From the NCBI GenBank assembly GCA_000432655.1, contig HF986284.1, positions 13,812 through 45,081 on the forward strand: 31,270 bases of DNA. The letters run 5' to 3'. The stretch comes from Bacteroides sp. CAG:1060 (GTDB taxonomy: Bacteria > Bacteroidota > Bacteroidia > Bacteroidales > UBA932). The position numbers were made by a program, and so were the translations under genes. Shown here piece by piece: positions 7,753 through 14,604 of the stretch (its first letter is position 1; each line of letters starts with the position of its first letter). The notes under the pieces were generated by a model that was not told the DNA's origin, ran no database searches, and saw only the letters and a list, made by a program, of their open reading frames with translations.

Positions 7753-8667
7753 TCAGAATGAATAACCGAGATTAAACATCAATGTGTTGCCCATAGGATT
7801 TCCTTGGGGAGCGAGCACATACGCCGCATCCAATGAAACGCCAAACAGGCAGAGTCCTGCTCCAAGAGTAGCATATGACGGAAAGTCGGAGTCCGAATTC
7901 CAGCAATATCCTCCTGATAGTCTGAAAATATCTTTGAACAGATAGCTGAGTCCTCCCTTTGCGGACACGACAGAGTCTGTGATAAGGTACCCTGCCTGAG
8001 CGTCCACTGACATCCTATGCGTGCCTTTTCCGAGCGTGTATCCAGCGCCAAGATCAATATGAGCAGGAAGACTGTAGTCCTTTCCGCCATAATTGACAGA
8101 GGTTCCGAGATTCGCCGCAGACAGGGCTGCTCTAAGACCTTTGTGCTTGAAATACACTCCCAAGTCGGCAGCGAACGCATTAGCTACTTCTGGGGCGCCT
8201 ATGTCAGAACGGATATAGTTGAATGTTGCTGATACAGACAGTCCGGAAAGTATGTTGAATCCGGCGCCTACACCGAAAGCCATTTCCATAGGAGTGAAAC
8301 TTCCAGTGAAGAGTCCGTTGTCGTCAGCTATGTCATAACTCTGATATCTTGCCATTTTGCCTCCCGCCGTAATGCTCCACCTTTTGCCTATTCTGCCATA
8401 TCCTGCGACGGCATACGTTTGAGCCTTCATGGCGTCAGGCTGCCATAGCCCGAATGCTGCAGATGCAGCCATAGTCTTGTCCGATAGACCGGCTGAAGCA
8501 GCGTTGTTCCAAAAAGCGAACGCGTTTGCTTCAGACGCAACAGACGCTCCACCCACGGAAAGGGTTTTGGCGTCAGGACTTGCATTCAAAAACTGAGCGG
8601 CGCTTTCTTGTGCAAACGCAATGACAGAGCCGGTCAGAAAGAATAATATTGGAAGAATTCTCTTCAT
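7753..8667 (-). CDS. PorV/PorQ-family outer-membrane barrel protein
   Basis: 304 residues with a type I signal peptide (cleavage near AFAQ, about residue 19). The mature start, AAQFLNASPDAKTLSVGGAS, and the FWNNAASAGLS segment are the signature of the PorV/PorQ (FadL-like, UPF0164) family; the C terminus LMFNLGYSF is a barrel-end signal. In type IX secretion, PorV carries cargo from the SOV translocon to the attachment complex by binding the C-terminal domain, and PorQ works with PorZ. This copy is shorter than classical PorV, so it may be a locus-specific homologue. Its position directly before a protease with a T9SS tail supports a cargo-handling role, but the assignment to PorV or PorQ is inference. 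Confidence 0.82.
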   Translation of the reverse strand: MKRILPILFFLTGSVIAFAQESAAQFLNASPDAKTLSVGGASVASEANAFAFWNNAASAGLSDKTMAASAAFGLWQPDAMKAQTYAVAGYGRIGKRWSITAGGKMARYQSYDIADDNGLFTGSFTPMEMAFGVGAGFNILSGLSVSATFNYIRSDIGAPEVANAFAADLGVYFKHKGLRAALSAANLGTSVNYGGKDYSLPAHIDLGAGYTLGKGTHRMSVDAQAGYLITDSVVSAKGGLSYLFKDIFRLSGGYCWNSDSDFPSYATLGAGLCLFGVSLDAAYVLAPQGNPMGNTLMFNLGYSF

Positions 8668-8680
8668 CTGTTGTCTTTTG

Positions 8681-8729
8681 AAAAAAGAGGACGACTCAGG
8701 AAATCCTTTACGACTTCTAGGCCGTCCTC
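8681..8729 (-). terminator. Intrinsic terminator or attenuator inside the SusCD/protease operon
   Basis: On the minus strand, GAGGACGGC (8721-8729) pairs with GTCGTCCTC (8687-8695) as a 9-base stem with one G-T wobble. The 25-base loop holds a small AGGA/TCCT inner stem, and TTTTTT (8681-8686) follows. It lies 22 bases after the stop of the first lipoprotein gene and 13 bases before the PorV-like start. No convincing new promoter sits between it and that start, so it may act as a leaky terminator that sets the downstream genes lower than SusCD. Confidence 0.7.
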
Positions 8730-8751
8730 ATTGAAACTATCAATAACTGAA

Positions 8752-9627
8752 TTACTTGACCTTAGTAATGGTATTGTCATTTATGTAGAGAGCCGGCTTG
8801 TAGACACCAAGCAGTTTTCTTGCGTCATCGTAAGAATATACTGCCAGAATAAGTCCATAAGGCTCTTCAATCTGCCATACGATAGACTTGAAGTCTTCGC
8901 TTACCTTTCCTACGAGGGTTCCGCTTGCAACTTTGAACCTATCGTCGTCGGCCAAGTATCCAAATGCCGGAGCCACATATGCCGCACCTATGCCGGAGAA
9001 GTTATATGCTCCGATTGGATTTCCGCCACCGAGTTCGAAGGATACAACACCGTCTTCACACTTACCTACAAGGCCATCTTTCTCTCCATAGATGCCGGAT
9101 ATAAGGATATCTCCGTTATCATTGCTGATTTTCCATTTTTCAGAATATGCAGCGCCGTCGCTGGTTCCGACTACCGAATATGTGCCGCAGACACGGTCCA
9201 GCTCTGATTTGGCGCATCTGATAAGGGTGCTTGCAACCATCTCGGAAGATACGCTTGCGCCTTTTATGTCAAGTGCGAAACGAAGTTCGTCTGCATCTTC
9301 AGGGTTAAGGATGCGAATCTCAATACTAGGTTTGCTTTCAGCGGATGCCACTACAATATCTTTGGAGGTGATGATGTAGTCCACATCCTCTTTGGCGGCA
9401 AATGAGCCTGAGTATTCTTTTACCTCTATGTTTACCGTGCAAGGGTAAGCGGTAGCATCGCCGGCTACGGACAGCGGAATGTAGATGTATTCAGCACCGA
9501 GGCCGGTCTCGATCTCTGCTGATTTGAATCCAACCGCTGCAGTGCCTGTAGGGCCATTTGTCTTCTCGCAAGAGGCGACAAGAAGCAATGAAGCAAATGC
9601 TGCAAGTAATATTTTAGTTGATTTCAT
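8752..9627 (-). CDS. Calx-beta-like surface lipoprotein (first of two paralogues)
   Basis: 291 residues with a lipoprotein signal ending in LVASC (Cys20), followed by EK as in its paralogue at 4275-5303. Residues about 30-125 resemble a Calx-beta-type domain (AAVGFKSAEIETGLGAEY, then EDVDYIITSKDIVVASAES, then IEIRILNPED). The C-terminal part is beta-rich with GTSDGAAYSEKWK and IGAYNFSGIGAAYVAP. It sits 11 bases after SusD, the position occupied by SusE-like surface binding lipoproteins in polysaccharide loci, so a substrate-binding role is plausible. No enzyme motif is visible. A terminator-like hairpin follows. Confidence 0.76.
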   Translation of the reverse strand: MKSTKILLAAFASLLLVASCEKTNGPTGTAAVGFKSAEIETGLGAEYIYIPLSVAGDATAYPCTVNIEVKEYSGSFAAKEDVDYIITSKDIVVASAESKPSIEIRILNPEDADELRFALDIKGASVSSEMVASTLIRCAKSELDRVCGTYSVVGTSDGAAYSEKWKISNDNGDILISGIYGEKDGLVGKCEDGVVSFELGGGNPIGAYNFSGIGAAYVAPAFGYLADDDRFKVASGTLVGKVSEDFKSIVWQIEEPYGLILAVYSYDDARKLLGVYKPALYINDNTITKVK

Positions 9628-9638
9628 ATCGATTCTAT

Positions 9639-11207
9639 TTATTTGGTGTAACCTTCATTCTGCTTGAGATTCGGATTGGCGTCTGTCTCTGCAACAGGGA
9701 TAGGCCATACGAAGCGGAAATCGCCAGCAGATTTTTTGAGGTTCTCTGTGGTAGCCTGTCCTGGAAGAGAAATGACATTCTGATCCTGAGATGCTGACCT
9801 TGCAAAGCCCTGATTGTATCTCTTGAGGTCGCTGAGGCGGAATCCTTCTCCAATGAGCTCTCTTACGCGCTCATTCTTGATCTCTGTCTGAAGATTATTT
9901 TCGGTGTAGAGTTTCTCCTCCCAGTCAGAAATACGCTTTGACTGAAGATCGTTGAGAAGCTTGGATGCTTCACTGACGCCATTGGAGAGTCCGGACTTCA
10001 GATAAGCTTCCGCTGCAATGAGATAAAGCTCTGCAAGGCGGAACGGCTTCGGGGCGTTCCTGTAGTTTACATCTGCAGGAGCGGTCTGAAGTGCAGGGTT
10101 GCCGCAGAACTTGTTGAGGACAAACAAAGGCTCTGATACTCCTGCAGCCTGAGTAAGTGGAGTCTGCATGAAATATACTGCCTTACGAAGGTCCTTTTCT
10201 GAATACAAATCCAAAATCCACTGCTCCGGGATGTAATCAGGGTTGTAAGTGTTCTTTGAGTAATTGAAGTTGAGGTATCCGTAGTTGTTGGTGCCAGGAT
10301 CTTCCGTCTTAAGGACTGCGGAGCACTGCATGATGCATTCGGAAAGAGTATTGTCGTTTACCCAAAGAGCCTTAAGGCCGTCCTCGTTGCCGGTAAGGGC
10401 ATATATTCCGGAGTTGATCACCTGTGTAGCGTCCTGAATAGCGGTATCGTAATCTTCGCAGAGGAGAGCAATGCGGGCTCTGAGAGCTCTTACCGCATCA
10501 AGAGTAATATACTTGCTGCCTGCTGCTGAAGCATGAGCGAGCTCAATATTGGCCTCTGCTGCTTCCAGGTCCTCAAGCATGAAGCTGTAGGAAGCCTTGA
10601 GAGTTGAGCGTCCAGGATACTTTCCTTTGTCGGCAGTTGGCTCATACTTGGTCACGATGGCAAGTCCGAGGTCTTCCTTGTTTTCATTCTCCGCGGTGTA
10701 TGCCGGGCAGAATCTGTCGAAAAGGATAGAGTAAGCGTAAGCTCTTAAAAAGTGAGCTTCTGATATCTGTCCCTTGAGCAAATCAAGATCGGCAGACGCC
10801 CAGTTCTTTGCGAACTCTGAGTCTGTGGTGACTTTTTCCTGTACAGCTGCAGCCTTTTCGATAAAGAAGTTGGCATTTGCTATTGCAGCATAGCAGGCCC
10901 CCCAAACAGATGAGAAATCGGGGTCGGTGGCATCGAATGCCCAACGATATATAAGACCGCCACGGTTACCGAAGTTCGTAGTTGCGTGGAAGACGTCGGC
11001 CTGGATCTCAGGATTGTAGTTGACTGAACCTACCGCCAGACTTCTGATTTGAATATGAAGTCCGTTAGACAATTTTGCAGCATCCGCCGGAGACTCCAAG
11101 GCGTTCTCAGGGTCAACTGCACCGTATGGACGCTTGTTCATGTCGCAACTTGCAAAAAGCCCGACTACAGCAGCCAATATAAAAGATATTTTGAATATAC
11201 GTTTCAT
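9639..11207 (-). CDS. SusD/RagB-family outer-membrane nutrient-binding lipoprotein
   Basis: 522 residues from the ATG chosen here, which gives a clean signal (MKRIFKISF, ending LFASC, Cys21). An in-frame ATG 9 bases upstream (11216) is possible but adds only MTF before the basic start. SusD hallmarks: an alpha-helical tetratricopeptide-like core with a helix around SEAHFLRAYAYSILFDRF, then DLGLAIVTKYEP, a middle YITLDAVRALRARIALL helix, and a C-terminal segment with RNAPKPFRLAELYLIAAEAYLK and ERVRELIGEGFRLSDLKRY. The protein forms the lid on the SusC barrel and captures substrate at the cell surface. It follows SusC directly, and the two should form a SusC2D2 complex. Sequence does not tell sugar from peptide. 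Confidence 0.95.
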   Translation of the reverse strand: MKRIFKISFILAAVVGLFASCDMNKRPYGAVDPENALESPADAAKLSNGLHIQIRSLAVGSVNYNPEIQADVFHATTNFGNRGGLIYRWAFDATDPDFSSVWGACYAAIANANFFIEKAAAVQEKVTTDSEFAKNWASADLDLLKGQISEAHFLRAYAYSILFDRFCPAYTAENENKEDLGLAIVTKYEPTADKGKYPGRSTLKASYSFMLEDLEAAEANIELAHASAAGSKYITLDAVRALRARIALLCEDYDTAIQDATQVINSGIYALTGNEDGLKALWVNDNTLSECIMQCSAVLKTEDPGTNNYGYLNFNYSKNTYNPDYIPEQWILDLYSEKDLRKAVYFMQTPLTQAAGVSEPLFVLNKFCGNPALQTAPADVNYRNAPKPFRLAELYLIAAEAYLKSGLSNGVSEASKLLNDLQSKRISDWEEKLYTENNLQTEIKNERVRELIGEGFRLSDLKRYNQGFARSASQDQNVISLPGQATTENLKKSAGDFRFVWPIPVAETDANPNLKQNEGYTK

Positions 11208-11221
11208 AAAGGTCATTTTAA

Positions 11222-14200
11222 TTAAAAGTTAATTTCTGCACCAAATGTGAACTGCTTAGAGTTAGGGTAGCGTCCGAGCTGGAGGTTTGAGGAAGACTCT
11301 GGATCATATCCTGTATATTTGGTGAAAGTAAGAAGGTTACGACCTACTACGAATACCTTGACATTGTCTATGAAACCGATTTTGCGTACAAGGTTGCGTG
11401 GAAGAGTGTATGCGCACTGAAGGTTCTTCAGGCGGAGGAAAGACGCGTCTTCAAGCCAAATGTCGTTACCAATCTTTCTCTCTGATTCGAGACAAGGAAC
11501 ATCGGTAACCTGACCAGGAGTTGTCCACATGTTGAGAAGTTCGGCCGCACCGTTGCCATCAGTTAGGAACAGAGGGTTCATAAGGAAGAATTTGTCGTTG
11601 TTGATGGTATATTTACCTGCAACCCATGAGAACTGTGCTCCGATAGAAAGACCCTTCCAGCCGAATGTGAAGTTGAAACCGCCAGCCCAAGGAGCAAACA
11701 TCTGCTTTCCGGTGAATACGGCGTAATCGTCTGAGAACGTCTTGGTCTTGTTGCCTTCCGCATCGTAGTACATCTGCATACCGTCACGAGGATCCACACC
11801 TGCATTTCTCACAGTGAAGAACTCTCCGTAAGGCTTTCCGACTTCAAGTTTAGTACCTGTTCCGGAAATTTCGAAGCTGTCGCGTCCGTCGAAGAGCTTT
11901 GTGATCTCGTTACGGTTGTAGTTGAAGTTGGCGGACAGGTTGAGGTAGAAGTCCTGTGGCATAGGGACGTCGTAAGAAAGCTCGAAGTCCACACCGCGGT
12001 TGAGCATGTCGGCCACATTACCCCATCCGCTTGAGTGTCCAGTGGTCATGGAGTAAGGAATCTCCATGAGCATGTCCTTTGTGACTTTGTTGTAGAAGTC
12101 CACATCAATGCTCAAACTGTTAAAGAGCTTGGTGGATACGCCCACGTTAAGGTTTTCTACAACTTCCCATGAGAGGTCGTCATTTGACGGAGAGCTGAGT
12201 CCCCAGGCAGTCTTGCCGTTGTAAAGGCTGGCATAGGCGCCCACAATACCGTAGGCGAGGTAGTTGTCGATGCTTGAGTTACCGGTGGTACCGTAGCTTG
12301 CCTTGACGGAAAGATTGTTGAGCCATGGGATATTGGATAACCATGCTTCCTTGGTGATATTCCAGCGTGCACCGATAGACCAGAAATTGGCATAGCGCCT
12401 GTTCTTGCCGAAGAGAGAGGAACCGTCCCTACGGAAAGAAGCATCTAAGAGGTACTTGTCGTCATGATTGTATCCGATACGGGAGAAATAAGAGTTGAAT
12501 ACCTCTTCAGACTTGGACCAAGACGGCTTTTTGTAAACGGTACCATAGTTGATCTCTTCCTGTCTCAGGTCGGTGATTCCTTCTACGGAAGTGCCGAATG
12601 CATTGGTGGTGCTGAGAATGCTCTCCTGGCCAAGCAGGATGTTGACATTGTTCTTCTCTGCGAAGTCAAACTCGTACTCGGCAGTGTTGGTGAACGTCAT
12701 CTGGTAGTATCTTGAGAAATTCTCGCCAGCTGTACCGGCGCCCTCAAACGGACCGACAGGGTTTGCCTTTTGGGAGATGCGTCTGTCATTTCCGTTCAGT
12801 GCCTGTACGGCGCGAAGGGTAAGCCCCTTGACCGGGGTGAACTGCTCGTAAAGATTGCCGCTGAGGCGGATATAGTTGGTGGTTGAAGGCTGAAGCTTCT
12901 GAAGATAATAGGTATTGTAGAATCCCAGCTCCTCGAAGAAAGTCCTCTCCTCTCCGAGAGTAAGAGAGCCGTCAGCATTGACCGTGTACTCGTATGGCAG
13001 CATCCAAGGATACATCCGTGATGCCATGAACATCGGGTTGTACACACTGTTGCGAGAGTTGGAGAAACCGGTAGTGTTGACATCCTGATAGGTCAGGTTC
13101 ATGGAGAAACCGGTCTTGATCCAGTCGTTGAGCTGGGCATTCAGCTTTGACATGAAAGATATACGGGACATATCTGAGTATGGAGCGTTACCCTCCTGTG
13201 TAAGGGCTCCGAGAGATACGTAGTAGTCGGTCTTTGAAGTACCGCCGCTGAATGTCGCACCAGCCTGCCATGTAGGAGCTGTCGCATCAGCCTGCCATGT
13301 AGGAGCATGAGGCTTGAAGAAGTAATCTACCCAGTTGGTATTGATGTTATGATCGAGGGCGAAGTCCTTCTGGGCTGCACGTCCCGGCTTGTCAAGGAAA
13401 GTCGGATCCATCATCTCGTTGAAGTCGAACCACTGCTCGGAGTTCATGAGCTGGATATTGTGGTTGACGATGTTTGAGACACCGTACTGTGCACGTACTG
13501 TGAATACAGGCTTCTCCGAAGAGCGGCCTGCCTTGGTGGTGATGAATACCACACCGTTGGCGGCACGTGAACCGTAAATGGATGTCGCAGAGGCGTCCTT
13601 CATGACAGTGATGTTCTCAATGTCATTTGCGTTGAGGGCGGAGAAGATTGAAGCCGGAACCGGGCTGCCGTCAAGAACGAACAGAGGCTCGGTATCAGCG
13701 GAGATGGAGTTGACACCACGAATTCTCATGGAAATGGTTGCACTTGGCTCTCCTGAATTGGACCATACCTGAAGACCTGCAACCTGTCCCTGAAGAGCAT
13801 CTCCGACACTTGCCACAGGGGCGTTCTGCAAAAGTTTAGCACCTACGGTAGCTGCAGAACCTGTAATGGCGGAAATTTTCTTGGCGGAGCCGTATCCCAC
13901 GATGATGGCGTCTTCCAGAATTTCAGTGTCCACTGAAAGCGGAAGGTCAATCTGTGCGCGGCCGTTGATAGGAAATTCTGCGGTCTTGAACCCGATAAGT
14001 GTCACGACCAATGTGCCGTTTGAAGGGACGGCAGAGAGCGAATAGCGTCCATCCAGATCAGTGATCGAGTACTTTGTAGCACTTCCCTTGAGTTGGACAG
14101 TTGCACCTACAACAGGGTCCCCGTTGCCCGCATCAATCACTGTACCTGATACGCTGATGTTCTGAGCGCCTGCATACAAAGCAGCTGCAAAAAGCATCAG

Positions 14201-14230
14201 GGTCGTGATTAAAAGTCTTGCTTTTTTCAT
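11222..14230 (-). CDS. SusC/RagA-family TonB-dependent outer-membrane transporter
   Basis: 1002 residues. Signal peptide (to about residue 22, YAGAQ), carboxypeptidase-regulatory-like domain (about 25-100, VSGTVIDAGNGDPVVGATV), a TonB-box-like segment near 106-114 (EDAIIVGYG), the plug domain (about 125-235, DALQGQVAGLQV and MRIRGVNSI), then the 22-strand barrel ending FTFGAEINF. It imports large nutrients with energy from TonB-ExbBD, with SusD as its lid. Residues 309-326 hold a 9-residue tandem repeat (APTWQADAT, APTWQAGAT). It is the first gene of the operon, with a promoter at 14321-14351. No ECF sigma or anti-sigma pair is next to it, and it has no N-terminal signalling extension, so regulation comes from elsewhere. 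Confidence 0.96.
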   Translation of the reverse strand: MKKARLLITTLMLFAAALYAGAQNISVSGTVIDAGNGDPVVGATVQLKGSATKYSITDLDGRYSLSAVPSNGTLVVTLIGFKTAEFPINGRAQIDLPLSVDTEILEDAIIVGYGSAKKISAITGSAATVGAKLLQNAPVASVGDALQGQVAGLQVWSNSGEPSATISMRIRGVNSISADTEPLFVLDGSPVPASIFSALNANDIENITVMKDASATSIYGSRAANGVVFITTKAGRSSEKPVFTVRAQYGVSNIVNHNIQLMNSEQWFDFNEMMDPTFLDKPGRAAQKDFALDHNINTNWVDYFFKPHAPTWQADATAPTWQAGATFSGGTSKTDYYVSLGALTQEGNAPYSDMSRISFMSKLNAQLNDWIKTGFSMNLTYQDVNTTGFSNSRNSVYNPMFMASRMYPWMLPYEYTVNADGSLTLGEERTFFEELGFYNTYYLQKLQPSTTNYIRLSGNLYEQFTPVKGLTLRAVQALNGNDRRISQKANPVGPFEGAGTAGENFSRYYQMTFTNTAEYEFDFAEKNNVNILLGQESILSTTNAFGTSVEGITDLRQEEINYGTVYKKPSWSKSEEVFNSYFSRIGYNHDDKYLLDASFRRDGSSLFGKNRRYANFWSIGARWNITKEAWLSNIPWLNNLSVKASYGTTGNSSIDNYLAYGIVGAYASLYNGKTAWGLSSPSNDDLSWEVVENLNVGVSTKLFNSLSIDVDFYNKVTKDMLMEIPYSMTTGHSSGWGNVADMLNRGVDFELSYDVPMPQDFYLNLSANFNYNRNEITKLFDGRDSFEISGTGTKLEVGKPYGEFFTVRNAGVDPRDGMQMYYDAEGNKTKTFSDDYAVFTGKQMFAPWAGGFNFTFGWKGLSIGAQFSWVAGKYTINNDKFFLMNPLFLTDGNGAAELLNMWTTPGQVTDVPCLESERKIGNDIWLEDASFLRLKNLQCAYTLPRNLVRKIGFIDNVKVFVVGRNLLTFTKYTGYDPESSSNLQLGRYPNSKQFTFGAEINF
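13254..13307 (-). repeat. 27-bp in-frame tandem duplication inside susC
   Basis: The 27 bases at 13254-13280 are repeated at 13281-13307 with two mismatches, giving two 9-residue units (residues 309-317 and 318-326) just after the plug, before the first barrel strands. High identity suggests a fairly recent duplication. Confidence 0.85.
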
Positions 14231-14320
14231 AAGCGTTTCTTTAATTAAACAAATAACTATACTAACTAATCATCTTCTTAGTTATACCTGCAGATAGCCG
14301 CTTTAGTGGCATCCGAGATG

Positions 14321-14351
14321 CAAATTTAGAAGATTTTTTCACTTGACCAAA
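14321..14351 (-). promoter_or_regulatory. Promoter of the SusCD/protease operon
   Basis: On the minus strand a TTTG -33 element (14348-14351) is separated by 19 bases from TAAATTTG (14321-14328), matching the Bacteroidota consensus TTTG-N19-TAnnTTTG. Predicted start near 14313 leaves a leader of about 80 bases before the susC ATG. Confidence 0.8.
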
Positions 14352-14541
14352 TTTTCAAACACTGATTTGTAGTGCTTTAATTGGTAATTATGGCTTAAAA
14401 CGGAAAATTTTGATTAAAAACTGTTACAAAAGCGAAAATAATCTTTGCAAATTGTAAGCAGATATCGAGGAATCCAGCAAAAATGAACTTTATTAAAATT
14501 TTTATTAAGTCGCAATTCCGAGATGTTTGTGGAAACCTCTC

Positions 14542-14571
14542 TTGTCGGATGCCGGGATTTTTTTATATTTG
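14542..14571 (+). promoter_or_regulatory. Promoter of the DUF4954-SIS-lplA operon
   Basis: TTG at 14542-14544, a 19-base spacer, then TATATTTG at 14564-14571, a full match to the -7 consensus TAnnTTTG. The ATG at 14605 lies 33 bases after the -7 element, leaving a short leader. Confidence 0.78.
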
Positions 14572-14604
14572 TGTGTTTTACACAGAATTTAAAAGTCCGT
14601 AGCT

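Larger units (their letters stand above)
14231..14604. other. Divergent intergenic region, no gene seen
   Basis: 374 A+T-rich bases between susC and the DUF4954 gene. It holds the two divergent promoters listed separately and about 190 bases between their -33 elements in which I see no open frame, no strong hairpin and no RNA family I can name. Confidence 0.7.

Noticed and set aside
13254..13307. CRISPR-like or regulatory direct repeat
   Set aside because: Only two units, no spacers, and it is in frame inside susC; a coding tandem duplication.
14352..14541. Riboswitch or small RNA in the susC/DUF4954 intergenic region
   Set aside because: A+T-rich with no stable stem or known RNA pattern; most of it lies upstream of both promoters, so it would not be in either leader.
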